Assembly (NCBI GenBank): GCA_040367435.1
Contig: BAABWY010000001.1
Location: 806,001 to 870,000, forward strand
From: Hyphomicrobiales bacterium 4NK60-0047b
GTDB taxonomy: Bacteria; Pseudomonadota; Alphaproteobacteria; Rhizobiales; HXMU1428-3
Length of the DNA: 64,000 nt
Direction: 5' to 3'
This document shows positions 27,707 to 36,009 of this stretch, piece after piece (the first letter of the stretch is position 1; every line of letters begins with the position of its first letter). Under the pieces are notes generated by a model, which saw nothing but the letters and a program-made list of their open reading frames with translations, searched no databases and was not told the DNA's origin. The position numbers were made by a program, and so were the translations under genes.

Positions 27707-28186
27707 TCAGCGTTCCTGCTCTTGTTCAGAGTGGTTCTGTTGAGCCCCAGACCTATTTTTTTGAGCTCGGTCCCATTCGATTATGTGGTCTAGATCAGCT
27801 AATTTTTCATTTTTAATATTGTTCAATCTACTGGCATCTTGATGACGAACATCTCTTTTGGCCTGTTCTTCTAGAATTTTTATGTCCATATCTATATCTG
27901 CTTGTGCACCAGTCGGACGTAAAGCAGGAGTTTTCATGTATTTTCTAAAGAGTTTATTTTCCGCTTTAATCAATCTGAAAACCCGGCTTTGCCTCTGCTT
28001 CTTTTCAGCTTCAAGCATCTCTCGCTCACCTTCTTGTTTCGTCGCAAGATAATATTTTCTGCCTTCAGGACTCAGAGAATTCAAAAGTTGAACTTCATCT
28101 TTATGCTGATTAAACTCTTGAGAAACCTCACCTTTCGGTCCGAAATTGGTTGAAGGATTGGTGTTTGTGTTATCGTCAACAGACAT
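27707..28186 (-). CDS. Charged hypothetical protein upstream of the coupling protein (159 aa)
   Basis: A hydrophilic, Glu/Lys/Arg/Gln-rich protein with helical stretches such as EREMLEAEKKQRQSRVFRLI, and disordered ends. It has no transmembrane segment or recognised domain. It is the first gene of the minus-strand transfer operon and ends two bases before the coupling-protein gene, so a role as a DNA-transfer accessory factor is plausible but unproven. Confidence 0.6.
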   Translation of the reverse strand: MSVDDNTNTNPSTNFGPKGEVSQEFNQHKDEVQLLNSLSPEGRKYYLATKQEGEREMLEAEKKQRQSRVFRLIKAENKLFRKYMKTPALRPTGAQADIDMDIKILEEQAKRDVRHQDASRLNNIKNEKLADLDHIIEWDRAQKNRSGAQQNHSEQEQER

Positions 28187-28221
28187 AGTTTTTCTCCATA
28201 TTGTTAATGAAAGGAATTGAA

Positions 28222-28494
28222 ATGATCGAATTTGAAGAGGGGCAACCCCAGTACAACCAAGAAAGATTGCAGGGTGAAATCATCGGCACATTGGCCCAAT
28301 TAAATGAGGAATATGAAACGCAAAACCTAGAATTGGCGTTTGCTGTTTTACGCGGATTAAATGATTATATTTACAAGCATGCAGAACCCACAGAAGTTGC
28401 CGCATACCTCCGCGAAGCGGGAGAAATCTTACTCCATCAAGCCGAAGCGGTTGAGAGTGTTCTTCAAGAGGATTTCAAAAGAAAATTAAATTAA
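28222..28494 (+). CDS. Small acidic helical protein (90 aa)
   Basis: It begins MIEFEEGQPQYNQERLQGE and contains ELAFAVLRGLNDYIYKH, an acidic, mostly helical soluble protein. The ATG at 28222 has AAGGA six bases upstream, and the earlier TTG at 28201 has none. A palindromic terminator follows. The family is unknown. Confidence 0.6.
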   Translation: MIEFEEGQPQYNQERLQGEIIGTLAQLNEEYETQNLELAFAVLRGLNDYIYKHAEPTEVAAYLREAGEILLHQAEAVESVLQEDFKRKLN

Positions 28495-28498
28495 GTAA

Positions 28499-28524
28499 AC
28501 CGTGCGCACGGTAATTTTTCTTTT
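28499..28524 (+). terminator. Terminator with palindromic stem
   Basis: ACCGTGCGCACGGT (28499–28512) is a perfect palindrome followed by AATTTTTCTTTT. Confidence 0.6.
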
Positions 28525-28569
28525 GTATATCAAGATGCGGAAAACAACTCTCCGCACTCTATTGAGGGC

Positions 28570-29229
28570 TCATTCCGCCTCCCGCTTTGTCCAATCCGCT
28601 AAGAAATTGCGGGCAATGTCATAAACACGGGCAGTGCCGTAAAGCTTTCGAGACAAAGTGTAATAGCTACCCTGAGCATCCCGTTCAGCCGTAGATTTTC
28701 TATGGCGGTCAGACTGATCAAGGTTTAAATAAACTTGATTGATGTCTGCGTGAGCTTGAAACCCTAGACGCTCAAAAGTTTTTCGGGAGGCAACATTTTC
28801 TGAGCCATCTGAATAAACCCTGATAGAACAAACGGGGGTTGGCAGGGATACATTACTTGTATGGGCATGGACTAATCCAGTTGCAGCCATTGTAGCGCCA
28901 ATCCGGTTGCCACGAAAGAGTGGCTTTACCACGGCTCCACGTAACCAAAGGTGATCACCGCTGGTTTGACAATGCAGGCCGCCTAGAAATTTACCGCAGC
29001 TTGTTTCCGCCACTACTATGTGTGCATCACGGGCAGCAAGAGTGCCCTTGTCAAATCCAAGCAAATGCTGGTTGGTATCCTTATCAAGCAATGCCTCACT
29101 GAAGGTTTGGCAGTATTGATCCGTTGTCTTATCACACTGCTTATGGGGCATGCTGGTTACTTTTAATTCACCACAAGCAGAGTGAACAATGTATGTACCC
29201 AAATGGGTTGTTGAGTTTAAATTAGTCAT
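28570..29229 (-). CDS. GNAT-like acetyltransferase (219 aa)
   Basis: The GNAT core is suggested by AHIVVAETSCGKFLGG, the acetyl-CoA loop VVKPLFRGNRIGATM (about residues 125–140), and a following helix and FERLGF near the end of the fold. I placed the start at 29229 because AGGAGG precedes it on the minus strand and the longer frame overlaps the upstream gene. The substrate is not evident. It may be cargo or a toxin-like modifier. Confidence 0.7.
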   Translation of the reverse strand: MTNLNSTTHLGTYIVHSACGELKVTSMPHKQCDKTTDQYCQTFSEALLDKDTNQHLLGFDKGTLAARDAHIVVAETSCGKFLGGLHCQTSGDHLWLRGAVVKPLFRGNRIGATMAATGLVHAHTSNVSLPTPVCSIRVYSDGSENVASRKTFERLGFQAHADINQVYLNLDQSDRHRKSTAERDAQGSYYTLSRKLYGTARVYDIARNFLADWTKREAE

Positions 29230-29230
29230 C

Positions 29231-29488
29231 CTAGTCCTCCTCTTTGTTCGTGTTAGGGGTTGTTGGTTTAAAGACAGCCTCTGCTGCTTCTTTTGAAGCC
29301 TCTCCTTTGGCTTGGTCATAAGCCGAGAAGATTTCGCGCAACTGATCCGCTGGTAGAACAAGGTTGAATGCACCGTTGTTATATTCAAAAGGAACTTGAA
29401 GGTAGCCATAAGCGACAACCCCTTTTGTCCCATGAAACTCCGCCGGAAACACACGGAAGTGAGATGTTTGATTGGTTTTGCTAGTCAT
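29231..29488 (-). CDS. Small hypothetical protein (85 aa)
   Basis: It begins MTSKTNQTSHFRVFPAEF and contains VAYGYLQVPFEYNNGAFNLVLP, a compact beta-rich N-terminal part with a charged, disordered C-terminus. Its stop abuts the start of the acetyltransferase gene, indicating a two-gene operon. I recognise no family. Confidence 0.6.
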   Translation of the reverse strand: MTSKTNQTSHFRVFPAEFHGTKGVVAYGYLQVPFEYNNGAFNLVLPADQLREIFSAYDQAKGEASKEAAEAVFKPTTPNTNKEED

Positions 29489-29650
29489 TTATTTACTCCA
29501 TCAAATGGTTGTTGATGAAAACTATTTAGGCCTAATTTTTGGATATTGGCTCCCGGACAATCCACGGAGAACCCACGGAACACAAGGATAAGCGAATGAA
29601 AGATATGAAGAATTTGCATTCACTTTTTTTAATGTGCTATTATTATTCCT

Positions 29651-30313
29651 ATGAGTTCGTGTGTAGAGGAGTACCAAGTTAAAGTTACCCGCGATGCCAA
29701 AACTGGAAAAATTAACAGTGAAAATTGGTATTTGCATGGAAAGCTACACAGAGTTGAAGGCCCCGCTGCAAGGGTTTTTGATCCCAATATAGGTGCCCTC
29801 ATTGTTGAGGAGTGGCATAGAGATGGCTCTCTATGGCGTGAGGGCGGCCCCGCAAGAACAACCTTTGACGCACAAACCCGACATCCAACATTCGAAGTCT
29901 GGCGCAACCATCATGGCGTCCATCGACCTGATGGTCTTCCTGCAAAAACGAATTGGTGTGCAAATACTGGCAATGTTACCAGTATGAGGTTTTATGAATA
30001 TGATTTAGAGCACCGAGAAAACGGGCCATCACATATACAATTTGGAACGGATGGTAAAACCATTGTATTTGAAGAATGGAGGCGACATAAATTAATGTCG
30101 AGGGAAGGAGGACTACCTGCAATTACTGAACGAGATGCAAATACAGGCGTTATCGTAAGAGAGGAATATTGGATTGCAAATTATCTTCACAGAGATTCTA
30201 ATAAACCTGCAATTATTTACAGAGACGCAGGATCGGGCGAAGTCACACATCAATTCTTTTATGAGCATGGGCAAGAATTAAACACCAGCAATATCCCTAA
30301 TATTCAACCTTGA
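29651..30313 (+). CDS. MORN-like repeat protein (220 aa)
   Basis: The protein is built from about five repeats of 35–37 residues with the consensus W-x-x-x-G-x-L-H-R-x-x-G-P-A (for example WYLHGKLHRVEGPA, WHRDGSLWREGGPA, WRNHHGVHRPDGLPA, YEYDLEHRENGPS). This is the MORN_2-like beta-hairpin repeat used in binding scaffolds and some bacterial antitoxin-like proteins. No signal peptide or catalytic motif is seen. It lies 55 bases before the STAND-like gene on the same strand and may be its partner. No good SD is visible. Confidence 0.7.
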   Translation: MSSCVEEYQVKVTRDAKTGKINSENWYLHGKLHRVEGPAARVFDPNIGALIVEEWHRDGSLWREGGPARTTFDAQTRHPTFEVWRNHHGVHRPDGLPAKTNWCANTGNVTSMRFYEYDLEHRENGPSHIQFGTDGKTIVFEEWRRHKLMSREGGLPAITERDANTGVIVREEYWIANYLHRDSNKPAIIYRDAGSGEVTHQFFYEHGQELNTSNIPNIQP

Positions 30314-30368
30314 GTATACTTATGTTTATGATAATAATTTACGCCTATTTCCATAAGGATATTTGCGT

Positions 30369-33326
30369 ATGCCTGTCAAAACTTTTGCTCAATTCAAAAG
30401 CGACTGCAAAAAATTAACTGATGATGAAAATGCTCTTGGTAACGCTGTCGCTAACCAAATAAAGGAATACGTGGATAACAGTCCACATCCTCGTGGTAAA
30501 AAAGACGAGGCATACGAACGTTTTTTTGAAAATATTTACAAAAAAACAGGTCAAAAACCTCCTGCTGCAATCCCTGAAAGTATTACTGGCAACCAAACCC
30601 CAAGTAAATATAGGGATGAAATCAAACAAGGCAGAGGAGACCAAACTTTCGTTATCGCAATTTTTTATTGGTTTTCAGAAATATGTGAAGAAAAAGCTTA
30701 TTCAGAAGCAATAAGAAAAGCACTTACTGAAGTTACTCCTCCAGAACAATCTCCCCCTCAACCCTACTTAGAGCCACCATTTGATGGCAATCTAACCGAA
30801 GATGACTGGCTAAACCCACGTTATGAAGATGGAATACCCTTCCAAGGACGCGAGTATGAAAAATCCTTGTTAACTGCATTTGCTAAGAACCCTGACATTT
30901 TCAAGATATGGGCTGTATCAGGACCTTCTGGTGCTGGAAAAACGAGATTAGTATCCCACTGGTTGAGAGAATTTATAAAAGCTGAAGGCCAAGATAGGTG
31001 GAATATTGGCTTTTTCACTAGAGATGCGAAAGATGATTTTGGTGTCGAAGAGTTCAAGAACTGGATACCAGACAAACCAACATTTATCATCATTGACTAT
31101 ATTTACAATTTCAATGACATAATCAAAGCACTTTTTGATAAATGCTATAGAGAACAAACTTATCTGCAACATCCTATTCGATTATTGCTAATAGATCATG
31201 TTTTCCCTCAAAGTTTGGATGATATAACCAATGATCATTATTTAGGTGACCTCACTACGGGCAGTACAGACCTCTTTGAAAAGAAGAAAGTGTTTTTTGA
31301 CAATTCCCCCATGCAACTTGAAAAAGAACAACAGAATGCCGATGATTTGAAGGAAATCGTGGCGTACGCTGCTAATATGTGGAATATCAATCCAACACCA
31401 GTTGATGACAAATTAATTGATGAAGCCATTTCATTTCTGGAAAAAACAAAGGGGGCTTTTTGCCCTTTATTTGCTGCTCTTAAAGGTTATGCAATTGGAC
31501 GAAACTACGACACACCTTTTGGTGATCGCCGTGGCTTGATCAAATACTATTTAGAATCTACTGAACGATTACCTTGGGATAATAAAGATAAAAGCAAAGC
31601 CAAGATCGGTAAATGGGTCGGTAGTTTTGTAAGCGTAGCAACAATCTTACGAGATATTTCTTTTGAACATCTTGCTCAGTTTTTACCGGATGATTTGTAT
31701 GACAATCACGATGATATCATTGCCAGATGTAAAACAATTACTTCCAGTAATGATATTGTTATTTTACCTCCATTCGAACCGGACATTCTAGGGGAGTCTT
31801 TCTTCCTCTTATGGTTTGAGTCTGTAATTGCGGATCATAAATGCAAATCTGGATTTATTGATATTTTATGCAATCCAATAAATCAAAATGAGGAACAAAA
31901 ACACGCAGAAAATTTCTTAGGGTTTATTGAGCGCCTTACTCGAAATCTATCCAACGACATGATAAACTGGGAACAGTCAAGTGGCATAGATAAATCATTG
32001 AGTTTAATAGTTAATTTTCTAAATTCCGACAGTTATCCCGAAAACAAAGCTATTAGTTGGACGGTATCTATCGCTCTTGTTGATATAGTTAAACAGCTCA
32101 AAGAGAAAAATTTAGAACAGTTCGCTTCTAAATTATTTAAACAGATACACACAAATGATTTTGAAAGAGCTTCCGATAGTTTTTTAAATCTTAAAACAGT
32201 TATTGCATTTATTGAATATTTTGAAATTGCATACGAAAAAGGTAAGACTAACAAAAATTTAGAAAACACCCTTTTGAAAATATTAAAGAACTTTGAATTG
32301 AAAAACGACAGTAAATCTACTGTGTTAATGATGATTGCCTCTAATTTCCGAATAAAAACGAACGCCATTCGGCATCTAGAAAAAATAAATCACAGTATTA
32401 TAAACCATAACGTTAATCGTAAAAATTCTTTTGGTTGGACAGCTACGATGTACGCTTGTCATTACGGGAACAAAGACATTGTTGAACTATTAATTAGAGA
32501 AAGAGAAGATATTAATATTCTATCAGAAACAGGATGGAACGCGCTTATGTCCGCTTGTTATCAAGGTGATCCTGAGATCATCGACCTATTACTTCGTAAC
32601 GGAGCTGATCCCAATATATCAACTTTTAATAATGGTAGGACCGCACTTATGTTAGTTTGTCATAAAGAAGACACTAAAATTGCCGACTTACTGCTTCGTA
32701 ACGGAGCTAATGCCAATATGACAAGAACAGATACTGGTTGGACAGCTCTTATGTACGCTTGCCAACACGGCTATACCAAAATGGTTGATCTGTTAATGAG
32801 CCATCAAGCTGATGCAAATATTATAACTATTGATAATGGCACAACTGCACTTATGGCCGCTTGTCATCAAGGCTACACTGAAATTGCCAGCTTACTACTT
32901 AGTAACGGAGCTAATCCTAATATTGCAACAGATACTGGTTGGACTGCTCTTATGTGCGCTTGCCAACACGGCTATACCAAAATGGTTGATCTGTTAATGA
33001 GCCATCAAGCTGATGTAAATAAAACAACTATTGATAATGGTACAACTGCACTTATGACCGCTTGTTATCAAGATTACACTGAAATTGCCAGCTTACTACT
33101 TAGTAACGGAGCTGACCCTAATATAGCAACTATAAATACTGGTTACACCTCGCTTATGATGGCATGTCTAAACTCTCAACAAAAAATCGTTCAATTGCTC
33201 TTAGATCATGGAGCTGATATAAATGCAAAAGATAAAGAAGGGGACGATATTCTATATTATGCTGAAGAAGGTGGAGACACTGCCATAATTAATCTCATAG
33301 AAAATGAAAGACTTAAAAAACTCTAG
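30369..33326 (+). CDS. STAND-like P-loop NTPase with C-terminal ankyrin repeats (985 aa)
   Basis: The N-terminal domain (about residues 1–115) is unassigned and could be an effector or adaptor. A nucleotide-binding module has Walker A SGPSGAGKTRL (about 184–194) and Walker B TFIIIDYI (Asp about 243), preceded by the FQGREYEKSLL entry helix typical of STAND/ABC ATPases. A long helical region (about 300–680) leads to eight or nine ankyrin repeats (about 686–985) with the pattern GWTALMYACQHG...LLL-NGADPN. I chose the ATG at 30369 (AAGGA nine bases upstream). The build of effector, STAND and repeat sensor resembles Avs-type immune proteins, but ankyrin replaces the usual TPRs. Confidence 0.82.
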   Translation: MPVKTFAQFKSDCKKLTDDENALGNAVANQIKEYVDNSPHPRGKKDEAYERFFENIYKKTGQKPPAAIPESITGNQTPSKYRDEIKQGRGDQTFVIAIFYWFSEICEEKAYSEAIRKALTEVTPPEQSPPQPYLEPPFDGNLTEDDWLNPRYEDGIPFQGREYEKSLLTAFAKNPDIFKIWAVSGPSGAGKTRLVSHWLREFIKAEGQDRWNIGFFTRDAKDDFGVEEFKNWIPDKPTFIIIDYIYNFNDIIKALFDKCYREQTYLQHPIRLLLIDHVFPQSLDDITNDHYLGDLTTGSTDLFEKKKVFFDNSPMQLEKEQQNADDLKEIVAYAANMWNINPTPVDDKLIDEAISFLEKTKGAFCPLFAALKGYAIGRNYDTPFGDRRGLIKYYLESTERLPWDNKDKSKAKIGKWVGSFVSVATILRDISFEHLAQFLPDDLYDNHDDIIARCKTITSSNDIVILPPFEPDILGESFFLLWFESVIADHKCKSGFIDILCNPINQNEEQKHAENFLGFIERLTRNLSNDMINWEQSSGIDKSLSLIVNFLNSDSYPENKAISWTVSIALVDIVKQLKEKNLEQFASKLFKQIHTNDFERASDSFLNLKTVIAFIEYFEIAYEKGKTNKNLENTLLKILKNFELKNDSKSTVLMMIASNFRIKTNAIRHLEKINHSIINHNVNRKNSFGWTATMYACHYGNKDIVELLIREREDINILSETGWNALMSACYQGDPEIIDLLLRNGADPNISTFNNGRTALMLVCHKEDTKIADLLLRNGANANMTRTDTGWTALMYACQHGYTKMVDLLMSHQADANIITIDNGTTALMAACHQGYTEIASLLLSNGANPNIATDTGWTALMCACQHGYTKMVDLLMSHQADVNKTTIDNGTTALMTACYQDYTEIASLLLSNGADPNIATINTGYTSLMMACLNSQQKIVQLLLDHGADINAKDKEGDDILYYAEEGGDTAIINLIENERLKKL
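32733..33137 (+). repeat. Tandem duplication of a two-ankyrin unit
   Basis: 32733–32933 (201 bases) and 32934–33137 (204 bases) are near-identical DNA copies encoding the pair GWTALM.ACQHGYTKMVD... and GTTALM.AC..., so the repeat array has expanded recently. Confidence 0.8.
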
Positions 33327-33338
33327 TCTTTTAAGATG

Positions 33339-34610
33339 TTATGAATTGATATATTCTCTTTGAGATACGCAACTACTTCTATCAGGTACACCTCGTTCTC
33401 TTTCACTTGCTAACCACCTATTTAATTCATCGCTTAAGCACGCAAATATATACTCTCTTTTTTGTGCTAATTTTTGTATTTTACTCTGAAACTTCTGCCG
33501 CTCAAGCAGGTGTCGTTGAGAAAGTTGCAATTGTTCGAGTTCACCCCTACGTTGATTAGCCTCCAATTCAGCAGCGTTTCTCTTGATAATCTTTCTGCGT
33601 TTACCACTCACCCAATCCCACAGGCCGAGGATGCCCTTTCGGAGGCGTTTTGATCTCTCGATGGCTTCTGCGATTTGGCGGGTTTGTTGTTCTTTTTGTA
33701 GATTTTTACGTTCAATCCTTTGACGGTTTACAAGACGGTCACGTTGTTTTTTCAAAGTAAGAGCTTTGCGATTAAAATTGTTTTCCAGTTCTGATTTGAA
33801 CTGATGATATTTACCTTTCATCATCTGATTGATTTTTTGCAGCGTCTCTTCAACGGACAAATATTGTTCTAGTTCTCCTAATCTGGATTTGAGAGCTTTT
33901 GTTTTTTCGCCTGTCCATCGGCTTAGGGAATAAATATTGCCTTGCCAATCCAGAGCTACGAAACCGCGCTTGTCCCCCTTACACAAATAAAAGCCTTTAT
34001 CTTGCAAAGTAGAGACAAAAGCTTTTTTGCCATCAGATTGTTGCCAACATTCTTTTAAGACAGCTTTGATTTCTCTTGGATCACGTTTGGCGCGTTTGGC
34101 AACTTGATATTCTTCCAGTGTGTAATTTAATGGATCAGATAATGATCGGTCCTGAAAACCTTTTGGCAAATCCCAACCATGCATCAGGTACAGTTCTTTT
34201 GCCAATTCATTCAAACGTTCTTTGTAGAAAGGGAGATTGATGGCTTTCATTTCATTGCTATCAATGCGTGAAAACACAGCGTGGCAATGTTTTCTGCCGT
34301 TTTTTTCATGGAATAAAATAACATGTGGTTGATCCGCAAGCCCTAAACGTTCAGCAGATTCTTCTACAGCATTTTCATAATCCTCGATTGTTGCCACAGC
34401 CTGTTCCGGGGGTGACAATGACAGCGAGAACATAAATTGTTTGCAGTTAGTGGCTTTGCTGATCGCATGGATTTCTGTTAAAGCCCCTTCGACATCATTG
34501 GCGATAAAACCATTTATAGCATGAATAGTAATATGATCGTTATCGTGATCATTCATAAGATGCTGTGCCAGTTGTTTTGCACCGCCGCGTTGACTTCCTT
34601 TGAGGATCAT
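33339..34610 (-). CDS. mobA: Relaxase MobA (MOBP-like)
   Basis: Nicks the element at oriT and leads the strand into the recipient. The nuclease domain fills about residues 1–200. It starts MILKGSQRGGAKQLAQHL with the metal-binding histidines in HVILFHEKNGRKHCHAVFSR (about 95–113), the three-His signature. A long basic coiled coil (about 270–390) follows. The start overlaps mobC by four bases. The catalytic tyrosine is not obvious in the N-terminal part, as in some MOBP relatives. It converges on the STAND-like gene. Confidence 0.87.
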   Translation of the reverse strand: MILKGSQRGGAKQLAQHLMNDHDNDHITIHAINGFIANDVEGALTEIHAISKATNCKQFMFSLSLSPPEQAVATIEDYENAVEESAERLGLADQPHVILFHEKNGRKHCHAVFSRIDSNEMKAINLPFYKERLNELAKELYLMHGWDLPKGFQDRSLSDPLNYTLEEYQVAKRAKRDPREIKAVLKECWQQSDGKKAFVSTLQDKGFYLCKGDKRGFVALDWQGNIYSLSRWTGEKTKALKSRLGELEQYLSVEETLQKINQMMKGKYHQFKSELENNFNRKALTLKKQRDRLVNRQRIERKNLQKEQQTRQIAEAIERSKRLRKGILGLWDWVSGKRRKIIKRNAAELEANQRRGELEQLQLSQRHLLERQKFQSKIQKLAQKREYIFACLSDELNRWLASERERGVPDRSSCVSQREYINS

Positions 34611-35002
34611 TTAGCCCCTCCTCTGGGTTTTAACCCTAGAGCTTTAAGCAATGTTTTTCTTATGAATTTGATTTGCGTTGTGGCCGTTTTAATGTCGGAA
34701 AGTACATCTTCGGTTAATGGAAGCAGACCAAGTTTGGCAGCTATGGCAATTTCTTTTAGAGAATCCGCGACATCGCTTTTGCCAAGGGCAGCTAATATTT
34801 GAGCCAATAATTTTTGCCTAGCTTGTGGAGATAAACGTACGGTTTCTGTATTGATTGAGTCGGAGGATAGAAGCTTTTGACGAATATAAGCGCTAAGGGT
34901 TTTACCTTGCGCAGCTTGTTCGAGTGTCTGGCGCTCCTCTGGGCTTAAGCGCACAGAAACGCGCACGGAAGAACGCCCCCGCGAGTGGTTGGATTTAGTC
35001 AT
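34607..35002 (-). CDS. mobC: Mobilization protein MobC
   Basis: A 131-residue relaxosome accessory protein. The N-terminal RHH-like part VRVSVRLSPEERQTLEQAA and YIRQKLL, then LLAQILAALGKSD and IKFIRKTLLKALGL, match MobC proteins that bind oriT and help open it. It overlaps mobA by four bases. The region just upstream holds the oriT candidate. Confidence 0.87.
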   Translation of the reverse strand: MTKSNHSRGRSSVRVSVRLSPEERQTLEQAAQGKTLSAYIRQKLLSSDSINTETVRLSPQARQKLLAQILAALGKSDVADSLKEIAIAAKLGLLPLTEDVLSDIKTATTQIKFIRKTLLKALGLKPRGGAK

Positions 35003-35108
35003 AGTATTTTTCCTGAAGATTAGTTAGGATTGTGAAAGCTGAGTATCAGCGATTAATCCCCGCTGTGATGGTCACAGCAGGGTAAATTTAACAATGAATG
35101 TGGTGGTG
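35003..35108. other. Candidate oriT upstream of mobC
   Basis: A perfect inverted repeat GCTGTGA–TGG–TCACAGC (35062–35078), bounded by CCC and GGG, lies in the only gap between mobC and the element end. Origins of MobA/MobC elements usually sit here. The nick site cannot be assigned by eye. Confidence 0.5.
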
Positions 35109-35207
35109 TTAGCGTTTTTTGGTGAGTGATGTATCTTTAAGAACATCGTTCCAGCGTTCGAATTCTTCGAATAACTGGTTCGAACTTTCTAGCTCATGCT
35201 CCGCCAT
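35109..35207 (-). other. Displaced 3' end of the element's recombinase gene
   Basis: From the attR core the minus strand reads MAEHELESSNQLFEEF and on to SLTKKR and a stop, 32 residues. On the excised circle, the recombinase frame crosses the shared core (AAATGGCGGAG) in the same phase and continues into this tail, giving 536 residues in all. It has no SD of its own, so I treat it as a displaced exon-like end, not a separate gene. Confidence 0.75.
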
Positions 35208-35209
35208 TT
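35199..35209. repeat. attR core, CTCCGCCATTT
   Basis: Eleven bases identical to 17944–17954 in direct orientation. To the right the sequence becomes the promoter region of a chromosomal two-component operon. Confidence 0.78.
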
Positions 35210-35331
35210 TCCTTATAATTAATCGCATATAATAACAATAACATCTCATAAAGCTTATTGTTATGAAGCTCTTGTAACAACGAACCATCCTATCTAAGCT
35301 GATAGAATGACGAAGCAATGAAGTGGCTGCG

Positions 35332-36009
35332 ATGAAAATATTACTCGTTGAAGATGATGAAAAGCTAAGTGACTATATCTCTAATGGTCTAAAAGAAGCT
35401 GGCCATGTCGTTGATTGCTCAACAGACGGCAAAGACGGCCTCTTTCTAGCAACAACAGAACAATATGACGCCATCATCTTAGATCGCATGCTCCCCTCTT
35501 TAGATGGCCTTACCATCTTAAAAACCCTGCGCGGAGCAAAAAACCACGTCCCCGTCATGGTGCTCAGCGCTCTTGGCGCTGTCGATGACCGCGTAAGCGG
35601 TTTACGCGCCGGTAGTGACGACTATCTCATCAAACCTTTTTCATTCTCCGAGCTTTTAGCCCGTGTAGAGGCACTCCACCGGCGTGGCTCAGTTGAGAAC
35701 GGTCATCAAGAAACAACTTTGACGGCGGGCCCCATTGAAATTGACCTCCTCAAAAGAAAAGTCACGTCAAACGGTGAACCAATCACTCTGCAAACAAGAG
35801 AATTTAACTTACTAGAATATCTAATGAAACATAAAGGGCAGATAGTCACCAGAACCATGTTGTTAGAGCATGTCTGGGATTACCACTTTGACCCTCAAAG
35901 CAAAGTCATCGATGTGCACATAAGCCGTTTACGCAAAAAAATAGGTGATAGCTCAGCTTCAATCATAAAAACCATTCGCGGTGCAGGATACATCATAGAT
36001 GACGGTTAA
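35332..36009 (+). CDS. OmpR-family response regulator
   Basis: A receiver domain (MKILLVEDDEKLSDYI, phospho-acceptor Asp51 in ILDRMLP, signalling Lys in YLIKPFSF) is followed by an OmpR-type winged helix (about residues 130–225, with LQTREFNLLEYLMKH and HISRLRKKIG). It acts as a DNA-binding regulator with the downstream kinase, which it overlaps by 11 bases. I prefer the ATG at 35332 to the GTG at 35323. The gene lies directly outside the island, and its promoter is within 110 bases of attR. Confidence 0.93.
   Translation: MKILLVEDDEKLSDYISNGLKEAGHVVDCSTDGKDGLFLATTEQYDAIILDRMLPSLDGLTILKTLRGAKNHVPVMVLSALGAVDDRVSGLRAGSDDYLIKPFSFSELLARVEALHRRGSVENGHQETTLTAGPIEIDLLKRKVTSNGEPITLQTREFNLLEYLMKHKGQIVTRTMLLEHVWDYHFDPQSKVIDVHISRLRKKIGDSSASIIKTIRGAGYIIDDG

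Larger units (their letters stand above)
17944..35209. mobile_element. Integrative mobilizable element in tRNA-Ser, about 17.3 kb
   Basis: The left end is the 3' end of tRNA-Ser. The right end is an 11-bp direct repeat (CTCCGCCATTT) just before a chromosomal two-component operon. Inside are a large serine recombinase next to the tRNA, a type IV coupling protein, a MOBP-like relaxase with MobC, an oriT-like palindrome, ArdA, and several cargo genes. No VirB-type mating channel genes are present, so transfer would need a helper element. The boundaries are supported independently by the reading frame that joins the recombinase to a tail at the other end. Confidence 0.88.

Noticed and set aside
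29231-29454. N-terminal extension of the acetyltransferase (start at 29454)
   Set aside because: It overlaps the 85-residue gene in another frame, and a strong AGGAGG SD marks the start at 29229.
35109-35318. A separate 69-residue minus-strand gene
   Set aside because: Its upstream part is chromosomal promoter DNA to the right of attR. The downstream part reads in phase with the recombinase across the core, so it is better explained as that gene's displaced end.
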